From Armigeres subalbatus (lineage: Eukaryota > Arthropoda > Insecta > Diptera > Culicidae), in assembly GCF_024139115.2 (NCBI RefSeq), contig NC_085140.1, forward strand, positions 432,015,240-432,079,239: 64,000 nucleotides of DNA, in the 5' to 3' direction. This document shows positions 23,529 through 35,690 of this stretch, one piece after another (positions within the stretch are counted from its first letter, which is position 1; every line of letters begins with the position of its first letter). The position numbers and the translations under genes were made by a program. Under the pieces are notes generated by a model. The model saw nothing but the letters and a program-made list of their open reading frames with translations, had not been told where the DNA came from and ran no database searches.

Positions 23529-24595
23529 GTGAAATTCATTCGAATTTCCAGAGAAAATTCATTCGAATATGCAGAGGAAATTCATTCGAATTTCCAGAGG
23601 ATATGCATTCGAATTTCCAGAGGAAATTCATTCGAATTTCCAAAGGAAATTCATTCGAATTTCCAGAGGAAATTCATTCGAATTTCCAGAGGAAATTCAT
23701 TCGAATTTCCAGAGGAAATTCATTCGAATTTCCAGAGGAAATTCATTCGAATTTCCAGGGAAAATTCATTCGAATTTGCAAGGGACATTCATTCGAATTT
23801 CCAGGGGACATTCATTCGAATTCCCAGGGGAAATTCATTCTTATTTCCAGAGGAAATTCATTCGAATTTCCAGGAGAAATTCATTCGAATTTCCAGGAGG
23901 AATTCATTCGAATTTCCAGGGAGATTCATTCGAATTTCCTGGGGAAATTTATTCGAATTTTCCAGCGGAAGTTCATTCGAATTTCCCAAAGCAACTCAAT
24001 TCGAATTTTCCAGACAAAATTCTTTCGAATTTCCAGAGGAAATTCATTCGAATTTACAGGGTAAATTCATTCGAATTTTCAGGGGGCATTCATTCGAATT
24101 CCCAGGGGAAATTCATTCTTATTTTCCAGAGGAAATTTATTCGAATTTACAGAGAAAATTCATTCGAATATCCAGGGGAAATTCATTCGAATTTCCAGGG
24201 GATATTCATTAGAATATCCAGGGGATATTCATTTTTAATTCCCAAAGAAAGTTAATTCGAATTTTCCAAAGGAAATCCTTCTTAGAGCAAGTTCATTCGA
24301 ATTTTTTAGGCGGAATTCATTCGAACTTCTCAGAGGAAATTTGTTCGAAATTGCCAAAGGAAATTTTGTCGAAGTTCCCAGAGGAAATTCATTCGAATTT
24401 CCCAGAGTAAATCCATTCGAATTTTCCAGACAAAATTCATTCGAATTTTCCAGACAAAATTCATTCGAATTTCCCAGAGAAAATTCTTTCGAATTTCCTG
24501 AGGAAATTCCTTCCAATTTCACAGAAGAAATTCCTTCGAATTTCACAGAGGGAGTTCTTTCGAATTCTTCTAAAAATACATCCAAACTTTTAAAT
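23529..24595. repeat. Hairpin-unit minisatellite I, right block
   Basis: The same unit as the main block, beginning with 23-bp forms (GAATTTCCAGAGGAAATTCATTC). Towards the right edge the units become increasingly divergent (GGGGAAATTC, CAGACAAAATTC, ACAGAAGAAATTCC), the usual decay at an array margin. It ends near TTCTTCTAAAAATAC. Overlapping frames of ~190-230 residues in all three plus frames reflect stop-free units. Confidence 0.95.
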
Positions 24596-24599
24596 TAAT

Positions 24600-27500
24600 C
24601 CCAATTAGCTGTTAAAATGCATTCTGAGAAGGAGTACGGGTCTATGATTGACAACTTCGAGAGGTAATCCACCCTTGCAAAATAAATTTCGTTAATGCAT
24701 CTACATCAAATGAATGACCAATTCCTGAATTAATCACCTCCTTTGTTTCGATTCGCTACACTCGAAAACATAAACAACATTTAGCGCCGCTGATTGAGTA
24801 ATGCTTTTCGCACCAAAAAAAAAGCTCCCCCTCCCCTGTCCGGTCTGGAACCAACGCTCATTTCATATGCAACAGAACAAACAAACCCGGTTTGACTTCA
24901 CAAACGAAATGAGCGAGAAATCCATCAGCAATTCTGCGGCAGTTGAAGCCGCGGATTCAGCTTTGCTCTTGCACTTTCCCCGCCGCAATAATCCCTACAC
25001 ACCACCCACAGCCAGTGTGGTGTTTGTGTTTGTCTGGAGTTGTGGTGTTTGTGTTTGGTTGGAGTCAAACAAACATGCCAGGCGATAAAAGGATTGTGTG
25101 ATCACCCGGCGACGACGTCACGGTCATGGTTGTCCATCGGCTGTTGGGTCTGGTTCTGCAAGCACGCAGCGATCCTAAAAAATGACACACACTGGAAAAT
25201 AAGATAACTGCATCACCACGGTTAATAAATAACTTGTCAATGGAATCTCACTATGATCTCATCTGTTCTTCCACTATAAAATTTATATTAATGCAATGAC
25301 CATAGGTACGATATCAATATCTAAGTACAAAATATTGTCAGATAATTATTTTCGGCTTAGAAATTGTTGAATTACCATAAATGCCAGAGAAAGACTAATG
25401 ACATACGTATAATAAAACCATTGATTTTTAATTTGATCTTGGATACAAGAAAAGTAGCAATAAATCAAACATACAATGCAAGAGCGCGAATGCATTTTTA
25501 AGCACCAGTTGGAGATAAATACAACGCACTTCATTTACAATTGAGCTGGAAAATAATGACAATGGCGACTCCGTCAACTGAGGCGTTGCAGGGACAATAA
25601 ATTTTATGACATTTCGCTGGTGCAGCAATGCAACTGCTGAGGATGGTGTCTGCCCTCGCACTTTGGTTCAACTCGATCGGTACCGGTGGAGAGGTGTGCG
25701 TTTACCGCAAAAAGGTAACTCTTCATAATTACCAACTATCTCGTTGCTTGAGCCGCACGAGTAAACCCAGATGAGCGTTGATAAATTTCAGATGGCCACA
25801 AGATTGAATTCGTACATGGCAATTAGATCTATCAATAATAAATTACGCTCGTACATCATTCACGATTCAGCTACGAAAAGAGATCTGTCCCATGTCAAGG
25901 TGACGGCATTTTATTTGAAATTGCGGAAGCCGAAGTATCACGTGACCGGTTTCGGGGCCAGTTCAGCTCAGCGGAGGCCATCCATCCGTGATGCCAGCGA
26001 TAAAAAATAATCAATTTTAATGAACGTCGTCCCCCGCGAGCGAAACATTCGATATCCTTTAATACTTTGCCAGATTTTTTTTCTCGTCTTCCTGCCGTGA
26101 TTGCAGTGAGCTTCGCTTCGGACTGGTGTGACATCTGGCTTAAATCAGCACCCACGCCACAGCAGCGATGGAAAAAGGTTATCGAATTTAACTTGTCTCG
26201 GGATCAAATTTATTTCTATTTTGCAGATGGTCTGTTGTTTGTTTCTCTAAAGAATGCTCAAAACTAGCTCAAAATGATATAATTTCTGGAAGATTTATAG
26301 TTATGAATTATTTATCCAAAAATTCAAAATTCCAAAATTATGCTTCCAGATTATCTCTTTTCATGTAAAGTCATGTAACTGTGAGTTGTGAGAAATCGGT
26401 ACAGCGATTCAATTGAATTTTGGTTAAAATTAAGGAGTTCGACAGTTAAGTTTCGTCGCAAGATTTTATCTAAAAAAAACAGTGATCTCGTTTTCCACAC
26501 TTGTGAAGCCATTCCCCTGAACAACGCATTTCATAATCGTTCGAAATCGCGCAATCAGCAAAATTCGCCGTCAGCTGACGATGGATGAGATATTCCTGTG
26601 CCTTGGATTCTGCCCAGGTGAGCATCTCTGCGTGCCAAACTGTGTCGTACCTTGTTGCACCCGCTGATATGTAGACATGTATGTGGCTCCTATCTGGTCA
26701 TCTCCCGGTCGAGTTGCGGAGGAGATAATTTAAAATTTTTACCTCGTTTTCTGCGGTTATTTTTAGCACCACATCGCCGGCTAGTTTTTATGACCAATTT
26801 TACTGGTTCTCTCGGTTGGTTTCACCGATCCATGCAGGAGAAGGTGACGAAAACCACCGTTGATTATACAGGTTGTAAATAGAGCCGGCCGTTCGTTCGT
26901 TGGCTAGATTTTATCGCATTTGGGTGGGAAAAGCACCGAGCTTGTCAAGCAAATCGAAGCCAAATGTCATCAAAGGGGGACGATCGGTCGGCGGGACATG
27001 TGCTTCTGATTAACATTCCGCATTCTGTTGATCCCGTCACCGACCGGCCAAACGGCGAAACCGTGGCCAAATGCTCCCAACCGACCAAAGGAAATATCAA
27101 TCAGAGCGTAACAATAATTTTCCCTCCAAATTTCCTCAGTCGAACCCGAGGAAACCGCTCGGAAGGTGCAATGCGAATTAATAGCTTGATAAATGGATGC
27201 ACCGCGAAATGGCGAACCTTCTCGTGGCGACGACCCGATTGCAGTAATCCACCGAGCTATGGGCGTTTTAACGATCTGTTAAAACTTGTCAACTGACCAC
27301 GTAAAATTATGATTAACGAACTACCAACTCACTACCATAGTGGCAGTGCAAAACCGACCACAAATTATTAATTCACCGCACTATGACTGCGGAGACGGTG
27401 GTCCTCTATGCCAAGGAGCTGGGTTTGACTTTAAAAGTAACACACTGCTCATTAGGAGCAGACGCGGAGAGTGCGTTCATTCGCCGTAATAATGCGATGA

Positions 27501-28900
27501 AATTTTGTTTCACGGACCGTGTGATATTACGGTGACGTTTATTGTTGTACTTCTCCATATTTCATAACTTTTCGACGAACAATATCGTACCTAAATGTAG
27601 TCGACCGACGTGCTACTGACTGCTGGTGACATGGTGGCCTCGCTCGGATCGAGTCAACGACACGCGTAGGTTCGCGAACTCACGACTACGGTCCCAGGAG
27701 GAGGTGCCAAGTGATGTTCATTCGAAACTGATTCAACAGCTTTCTTACATTGCAGATAAAGTACAAATTTGCTCAGGCGGGTAACGGAGCGAGGAATCGG
27801 GCGACATGTTTCGCATGGTTTCGTTATTGAAGCGACAATGCGCCTTACCGGGTAGAGCTTAATATTTTTTGTCCTTTGTTTTGTACACACATTGAAGCTG
27901 ATATGATCTTTTCGGGATAATTTTAAATCTGTACAATGCCAAAACATTAGAGAATATGTTTTAAACAATTCGCCAATAATATCTTTCGTATCCCTCGAAC
28001 CAAATCATAATAAAATACTACCTACCGAATAGCACGTTCATAAATATGCCACTTCAAGTGCCATTATCAAGCCTAATATCATCAAATCTCAAAAGCAAAC
28101 ACTCCCATTGCTTTCCGTTAGTCAGGCTTGTGCAGCTAACTCCTGTTCGCTACTTTGTATTATCAAAATGGGAAACGCCAGTAATCATCATCATCATCGT
28201 CGTCGTCGTCGTCGTTGTCAAATCCAACCGGCACCGCCATTTCAATTAGTAGCTAATGAACTTATCCCCGGGAAGGTTTCCCCGTGGAACGGAGTTAGTT
28301 AGCGTCAATGTATTTTTGGGAGAAACACAGTCACGTGCCGAGATAAGCTTTCTTATTTGGGCCTAATTCCTTGCCATATATTCAGCCATTCCGCGAAAAT
28401 GGAAGCCTCGCTGCCAGCGGAAGCTGTTTGCTTTGGGACTTTTGGCTGCGTTGTCGCGGGTTTTTATTCAGCCTTTTAGGTTGACGACGAAGTTAGCGGG
28501 AATGATTCCCAAATTTTAAAATTGTTACTTTTGTCATCAGATGAATGCTTGAATTATGATTCATCGGAATAAACAAATCTCCGGTATACAGCCGTTCCGT
28601 AAATGGCTAGAATGAAAAGTATTCTGCGAATCAAATGATTATGGGCTGCAATAATCTTCTCATTTTTATCTAATATCTGTTTTTTTCTGTTGAGCGAGTG
28701 GAAAGGCGATGAAGCATCACTTTTGCTGGCAATCACCTACCAGCTGTCAATGCCCTGTCTAAAAATAAGATAGAGTTACTTTAAATAAGAATGAGATATT
28801 TCCGTACTCGCAGGAGGTGAATATGCTAAAGTAACAGCACAACCAGACGACTTTCAGAAAAAAGCTAGAAGTGTTGAAAGAATCCGTAGGATAACGAAAT
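24600..28900. other. Unique, GC-richer block without recognisable gene
   Basis: No repeat family, RNA gene or protein domain was identified. There are GT-rich repeats at 25010-25065 and a CAT/CGT triplet run at 28182-28216. Open frames (for example 26964-27296 plus) lack motifs and have no splice-consistent partners that could be recognised by eye. This is the longest transposon-free stretch of the left half, so it is a reasonable place to look for conserved non-coding elements or a diverged exon. Confidence 0.35.
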
Positions 28901-28904
28901 ATTC

Positions 28905-29225
28905 AGGTTACGCGACGAGAGACAAAGGATTAAACGAAAAGCAGTCAAGACAGCGAAAGAGCAAACATAGCTGCCGACAGTAACGCTCCGATGGCGGCCA
29001 TGGAATTACACTCATCCCAATATTAAACCAAATTCCGTTCCAGGTCATCCAAGAATTCCCTGGAGTATAGGTCTTGAGGTCTACCCGCGAAACCGAAGGG
29101 CTGTTATTTCTTTTTAAAAATGGTTCATGCCATATATGATCTATTAAACCAAAATCAATATGCCTTAAGCAGCCGTTTCTCTCCAGGTCACCCAAGACTT
29201 CCTTAGACTCCACAGCCGCGAGTAT
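28905..29225 (-). repeat. Divergent copies of the 130-bp satellite family
   Basis: The stretch 29031-29130 (GGTCATCCAAGAATTCCCTGG, a ~10-bp gap, GTCTTGAGGTCTACC, then GGTTCATGCC) follows the same order of blocks as monomers at 42630-43780. A second partial copy follows at 29185-29220 (CCAGGTCACCCAAGACTTCC). They are too divergent to be recent. Confidence 0.6.
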
Positions 29226-30330
29226 TTGTCTTTCACTTGCGTCTCAAATTTAGGCATATGAGTTGTTCTAAGATCTCCAAATTGTCCTGGAATTTGAATC
29301 AAATAGTCTCGTTGATATCGTGGCTGAGGATATAATGGAAGCCTTAGTTGATTCGGTAGACCCTTTGATTCAATTTCTAGAAAAAATGGGAGATTTTACA
29401 ACATCCTACATGCCACAATTTGAGACGCAACTCGCAAGCTATCCAAACTCCAGGACAACTTTCAGATCTTACAACACTTCATATGCCTTGATTTGAGACA
29501 AGTGAAAGACAAATGCTCGGGGAATATAATTGAGCTGATACCGCGACTGAAGACATCATGGAAGCCTTGGTTGATTTGGTGGACCATTTGATTCAAACTC
29601 CAGGACAATTTGGAGATTTTACAACATCAACATCTCAAAATTTGAGACGCAAATGAAAGACTAATACTTAGAAAACAAAATTGGGTTGACACCGCGGCTG
29701 GGGACATTATGAAAGCCTTGTTTGATTCGGTAAACCATTTGATTCAAACTCCAGGGCAATTTAGAGATCTTGAAACATCTCATATGCCTGGATTTGAGAC
29801 GTAAGTGAAAGAAAAATACTCGAAGGGCATGATGTCAATGATACCGCGGCCGAGGACATCATGGAAGCCATGGTTGATTCATTAGACCATTTGATTCAAA
29901 CTCCAGGACAATTTGGAGATCTTGCAACATCTCATATGTCTTGTTTTGAGACGCAAGTGAAAGACAAATACTCAGAGAACATAATTGAGTAGATACCACG
30001 GCCATTTAGACCATTTGATATCAACTCCAGGTCAATTTGGAGATCATGATTGGGATGATACCGCGGCTGAGGACATCTTGCAAGTCTCAGTATGTTCGGT
30101 AGACCATTTGATTCAAACTCCAGGACAATTTGGAGATCTTACAACTTCATACATGGAAGAATTGAAGACTCAAGTGAAAGACAAATACTCGGAGGACAAA
30201 ATTGGTTTGACACCGAGGCTGGGGACTTTATAGAAGCCTTGGTTGATTCGGTAGACCATTTGATTCAGACTCCAGGACAATTTGGAGATCCTATAACATC
30301 TCATATGCCTGGTTTGGATAGATCTTACAA
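29226..30330. repeat. Degenerate tandem array, ~150-bp monomer
   Basis: The landmark GACCATTTGATTCAAACTCC recurs near 29581, 29732, 29884, 30105 and 30254, and a variant at 30007, giving a ~150-bp monomer with truncated units around 29960-30100. Other landmarks are ACCGCGGCTGAGGACATC and CAAGTGAAAGACAAATACTC. Left of ~29300 the monomer is inverted (29230-29310 reads as the reverse complement). The short open frames (for example 29985-30391) follow the repeat and are not credible genes. Confidence 0.85.
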
Positions 30331-31560
30331 TACCTCATGTAAGACGCAAATGAATGTATTTAAAAGTATTCAACGACCAAAAAATAAGTGAAATACTAGA
30401 AATTTTAGCCAAAATTCTTTTTACGTCACATTTGGTTTACTTCCCCCAATAAGTGACGTAAAAAGAGGGCTGAGTGTAATCCATAAATGCGCGTATAATC
30501 GTTTGATAAGTAGAAACGTGAGTAGAGTATTTTCAATAAGCGTATTTATATTCCATCCCATAGATCGCATCGAAGTGAATTCCGATAGATTATTCTTTAT
30601 AGCTAACACGATATCCGATCCCAAGACAATCGTGGAGATGCAGAGGTATACTCGGTCTCTAGTAGCAACGAGAGTAGGACCAACAATCCTTCCCTTCCTA
30701 TATGACCGTAAGGACGTGGCCGGCGCCGTCATTGACTAAAAATATTTTGGGACTGATTCGCCATTTGGGCGTAACTTATTTTGTAAACAAACATTATTGG
30801 AAGGCTAACTCCTGCTATAATACAAGCATTTCCTGAGGTATGTATGAGTAGGAGAAATAAACTCAATAATACTTCATTCTGTTCTTGAAACCAAACTCTG
30901 TTAAGAATCAGCCTTGCATAAGAGGTAAAATACCAAAAAAAAATACCAAAAATTATGTACTTCGGAAATTCGGTATTTTGGTGGTTCGTTAATTTGTTGA
31001 TTCGCTGAGTGTTCAATTCGTCAATTCGTACATAATGTATTTTGTAAATTTTATCGAATTCAAATTTGTTTTTTTTAAATTTGTCAATAATTTAATTCTT
31101 ATAATTATTTAGTCGTCTTAGATTATTTTGTTAATTTGTTAATTAATGGTGATGATGATGATGACGATACTCCTACAAAGGTTTGAGCTAGGTGATTTAT
31201 CTTTACGATATTTGGTATAAATATATATAAATTACATAATAAATTACATAACTTTCCATTACTTCCCAGCAAAAACTATAAATTTAAAAGAACTGTCGAT
31301 TTCATCTGCAGATTCTCATAACTAAGTATCAGTAAAAGTAATGGATTTTTCACAAAAACTATAGTTTTGAGAATTTGATACTACAGCCACGACACTTGCT
31401 TTTTTCGTCACTAGAAGCTCGGATATGGATTCAACCATATCCACAGTTCCTGAAGATCAAGAAAGCATTGAAAAAAATATAACGCTGTCACAGTGTATTA
31501 TTGGCATTACATTCCCTATTGAGATATTGCCGCCTCGCAGCCTGTCAACTGTTCATCGCA
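30331..31560. other. AT-rich spacer
   Basis: AT-rich DNA, with a short inverted pair (TTTTTACGTCAC at 30419 and GTGACGTAAAAAG at 30453) that could be the ends of a very small foldback. A GATGATGATGATGACGA run lies at 31147-31168. No gene is seen. Confidence 0.4.
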
Positions 31561-31838
31561 AGTCATTAACTCAAGAACATGCATATTGAAGCTTTAAGTA
31601 TTGAAAAAATATTCTTGCAGCTGTAGATCTTAAGTCCAGAACTCAGGGATAGTTTGGATGAACCAGAATATCTCAAAACTATCTTATGATATGCGTTGGT
31701 CTCCCAGGAGGTGTGATGGATATAAATGAAAGCACATTGAAGCTTTGAGTACTAAAAAAATTGTCTTGTAGCTGTGGATCTCAAGTCCCGAACTCAAGGA
31801 CAGGTTGGATGACGCAGAATGGCCCAAAATGGTCTTAC
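31561..31838 (+). repeat. Two satellite monomers left of the transposon
   Basis: Two ~150-bp units start near 31590 (TTGAAGCTTTAAGTATTG) and 31738 (TTGAAGCTTTGAGTACT). Both continue through a block of the form CTGTAGATCTTAAGTCC, ACTCAGGGATAG, TTGGATGA. A third partial unit lies at 34690-34780, on the far side of the transposon. The block resembles TGTAGATCTTAAGGCC, CCAGGGATTTC, TTGGATGACC at 44047-44200, so this is probably the same satellite family. Confidence 0.7.
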
Positions 31839-31839
31839 G

Positions 31840-34656
31840 ATATAGACGAATTTCGCGCCAACTCTTCTATGGGGCTGGCAGCACCATCTCAGAATAGAAT
31901 GAAACTTGGTAGGCATAAAGATATGGTATTTTTAAGCCACTCTGCATACTTAGTTTTTCAAAAATTGTCAAGAGTAACATTTGATAAGGGCCTAATTTTT
32001 TTCATTGATTTTGAAAAAATCGATGTAACTCTAAAATGACAAGACCTACAAAAAAGTGTTGTATGGCGGACTGTCGTGAAATTCCCTGAAGTTTTTTGGA
32101 AAAATATCCAAAAAATAATAAACCGATTTCTACACTGAAAAAAATTAGTTTTAAAAATTAAAATCGATATTACAAAAAAACCTCATCTCAGAAATCGATG
32201 AAATTTTTTCTGCAGATAGGTATTTCAATTATCTAACTTTTCTGGGAATAATGTTCCTGTGACATATTTAAGGAAAAAAAGTTTTTCTAACAAAAACTTT
32301 TTCCGTGTCCATATTGAGTAAAAATTTATCAGCGTGTTTTATGCCTACAGCGCCAAATATAGGTTCAGCAGCCTATCATAAACCAACGACACATTTTGGA
32401 CGTATAAAAATTTGTTTAGGGAGCAATTTAGCATAATCTAACATATTTGTGGACCAACATTTGAAAAGGGTTTATATTTTCTTTGACTTTTTGTATCGAA
32501 GTAACTTAAAAACAATAGAGTTTACAAAAAAACAAATAATTGCTTTGAAAACGGGCAAATGTTGCCGAAACGAAATTGAAGTGATATTTAATTGTAATAC
32601 AGGTCGGACTCGATTATCTGGAGTATCGATTTTATTTTCACTCCGGATAATCGAATCACCAGCACAAAAAAAATCAAATAACAAAAAACTTATGTTTTAT
32701 TTTATTTTCAGTGGTGTAGTTAGAATTTATTGGAGAAAAACATTGATTAATCCATCTAGCGGTATCGGTGACTTTCTGGTGTAATATGGAAAAATAGTAT
32801 TTTTGCCAAAACTTTTGAGTCTTTAGTCCGATTCAGTCTTGATGCATTCCAACTTGATGGTTGAGAATAGGTGCCAATAAAATAGCTAGACTATTTAAAT
32901 TTTTTATGTGAAATAGTATGTTTGCCTATTTTTGAGTCCATTGTCCGATAAATGAAATTATCAGTACAAAACAATATGCTTCAATAGGAATCAGGATTTC
33001 CCACTAAATGCAACTAGTTGGAAGCAAATAAGGATAAGGATAAGTACCGCAAAATGGGTTAGATTTTGTGCACTCAAAAACACAGACATCATCTCAATTC
33101 GCCGATCATAGACGGTTGGTATGTAATACTATGGATCTCCGAACCATCTACAATAATGTTAAAAATGTTAAAAATTTAAAATTATCTGAATGTTAAAAAT
33201 TTAAAGATAATTTGGGAGATTTCCTCTGAAAGCTAGAACACCATGGTCACTACTAACAATTTGGTTTTGCTGAAGTTGTTAACTAAATCTAAACTCTGCT
33301 TACTTAAATGAACATCCATGAATTACATAAGTGTGACAATCAATACACAATTTTAAAATGATTGATATAAAAAGATTGAAGGAGGGTTGAAGGATAGGGT
33401 TGAAAATGGAAATTAGTGTGTAATTTCAATTCAAAACATGGCTTAGAAGCAGAATGGCACTTTTTTGCAACATCGCACGGAAAAGGCCCTTGCGAAGCTA
33501 TTGGTGGCTCTCTCAAACGAATGGCAAAACGAGCAAGTCTTACCAAAGATTATGGAAATGCTATTAAGACTCCTCGGGAGCTGTACGAATGGGCAGTAAC
33601 ACAATCAGACAAAAATATCTCTATAAATTACACTTCTGTTATATCTCGAATGAGCAATACTCAACAATGGCAGAAGAGTTTGATGAACTATTCAAAAAAG
33701 TAAAAACTATAACTGGCACACAAAAGTTTCATTATTTAATACTAATCGCTCATGATAAAATCCTGGCTAAAAATGTTCCAACTCAGATGAAGACCCAAAT
33801 GTCTTCAAATTGTTCGAGTAAATTTACAAATTAATGAGTTTTTTTTTGCTAAACCAATTTTAATCTTTACATTCATTGATTTATTTTCTCGGTGAACGAA
33901 ACGCTCTTTTATGTTTCAGATTTTACAGTTCAGACAAATTTGCAATAGTCCATCAAACATCACAATTTTGTAAATTTGGTAATTTGTGTGTAACATTGAT
34001 ATAAGAAATCTAGGAAAATATACGCCCTTTTCAAATGTTGGTCTACATTAATGTCATGAAAATTGCTTCCTAAACAAATTTTTTAAACATTCAAAATATG
34101 TCGTTGGTTGATGATAGGCTGCTGAACCTATATTTGGCGCTGTATGCATAAAACACGCTGATAAATTTTCACTCAATATGGACATGAAAAAAGTTTTTGT
34201 TAGAAAAACTTTTTTTCCTTAAATATGTCACAGGAACATTATTCCCAGAAAAGTTAGATAATTGAAATACCTATCCGCAGAAAAAATTTCATCGATTTCT
34301 GAGATGAGGTTTTTTTGTAATATCGATTTTAATTTTTAAAACTAATTTTTTTCAGTGTAGAAATCGGTTTTTTATTTTTTGGATATTTTTCCAAAAAAAC
34401 TTTCGGGAATTTCACGACAGTCCGCCATACAACACTTTTTTGTAGGTCTTGTCATTTAAGAGTTACATCGATTTTTTTTAAATCAATGAAAAAAAATTTG
34501 GCCCTCATCAAATGTTACTCTTGACAATTTTCGAAAAACTAAGTATGCAGAGTGGCTTAGAAATACCACATCTTTATGCCCACCAAGTTTCATTCGATTC
34601 TGAGGTGGTGCTGCTAACCGCTGGTCGAGTCGAGTTGGCGCGAAATTCGTCTATAT
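31840..34656. mobile_element. DNA transposon relic with ~640-bp terminal inverted repeats
   Basis: The left arm (31840-32480) and right arm (34018-34656) are reverse complements with scattered differences. They start at TATAGACGAATTTCGCGCC and pass through the block CACGACAGTCCGCCATAC. The 1.5-kb middle holds a transposase-like relic (33416-33834). Satellite-family units flank the element in the same orientation on both sides, so it inserted into that array. No clear target duplication was found beside the ends. Superfamily undetermined. Confidence 0.85.
33416..33834 (+). pseudogene. Transposase-like C-terminal remnant
   Basis: The translated stretch EAEWHFFATSHGKGPCEAIG, then LKRMAKRASL, TPRELYEWA, is of a type found repeatedly in insect and cnidarian genomes in uncharacterised, probably transposon-derived proteins (recognised by pattern, not searched). 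After about 33610 the homology shifts frame and continues as LHFCYISNEQ, EEFDELFKKVKTITGTQKFH, ILIAHDKI, ending at the stop at 33834. No N-terminal DNA-binding part or catalytic triad is visible. It sits centrally between the ~640-bp inverted arms, which fits the transposase of that element, now broken by a frameshift and truncated. Confidence 0.6.
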
Positions 34657-35690
34657 GTTGACCTCTAAAATACAATTGGATACAATTGAATGCATATCGA
34701 AGCTTTGAGTACCGAGAAAAGCTTCTACGCAGATGTAGATCTCATGTCCCAAACTCAAGAATAGTTTGGAAAACCCTACGTCCAAGAAATATTAAAAATA
34801 GTTTATTGTATATAACTCTACGGATACGTTTGAATAAAAACAGGACAATCTGCCAATATATCTTTTTAAATATATATTCTTTTTCCTAACTGCACCGTGT
34901 TCTTACGGCCTTGATCGCCCATGCCTCCCTATCAGGGAGTTAATTTCAAGTAGTATTGCTGAAGACAGTGTTCACTTTTATCTGGTTGTATCCCGTTAGC
35001 ATAGCTTAGCGTGATTGACTGTACACATCGTAGTTGCTAGTCGTGATTGGCCGAGAAACAACAAATTTGCACAGCTCACCAAATGAATAGCTTTCCTGGG
35101 ATAAGAAAACCATTCTCACTGTACATAATTTGGAGTTTCAATAATTCAAGACCAATAATGGTGCCTGCCACGTCCTCACAGTCAATTTAGGATTAGGGGA
35201 GGAAAATTAGTCCAACTTGGTAAGCGACATGAAAAAACGCGCACTGATTAACTTTAATACAGGCCGCACTATGCAAAACACAATATTTCGGAAGATCGCA
35301 TGATCGTTCTGCTGTTCGTAACATGAAAAAACGCGCACTCACTTTTATCTGGTTGACCCCGTTTGGCATAATTCTTTTAAGAGCTGTGTGATTGATTAAT
35401 AAGATTTGTCGAGCCATTCAGCTACGTTGTTCCTATGGTATGGGCATACGTGGTAATTGTACACATAATTGTACGACGTAGTAAAATAAAGATAGAAAAT
35501 GAAAACGGAATCATTTCAAATGTTGACAAACCTATTGGCATTTTTTTTTGTTTATCATGTAAGAGTGTGCAAGAAAACTTTCCCCACGTGCGTTTCCCCA
35601 TTTTATTAGGTTTAAGGATTCCTATTCTCACATGCGTTATGAAAGGTTTTTTTTAAAGAAAAATTACATTGTAGCGCTCTTCTAAAATAG
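34657..35690. other. Spacer with fragments of dispersed repeats
   Basis: Contains the partial satellite unit at 34690-34780. A plus-strand fragment at 34995-35095 (TAGCATAGCTTAGCG, GACTGTACACATCG, TTGCTAGTCGTGATTGG) is related to the duplication-flanked insertion at 12303-12400. A local duplication CACTTTTATCTGGTTG occurs near 34972 and 35339. No gene is seen. Confidence 0.5.

Noticed and set aside
19537..24585. Many 70-230-residue open frames in all frames on both strands
   Set aside because: They are produced by a stop-free 24-bp repeat; the encoded 8-residue periodicity mirrors the DNA repeat and there is no start, domain or codon bias.
19484..24595. Possible CRISPR-like repeat array
   Set aside because: Units abut with no unique spacers, there are no cas genes, and the context is eukaryotic.
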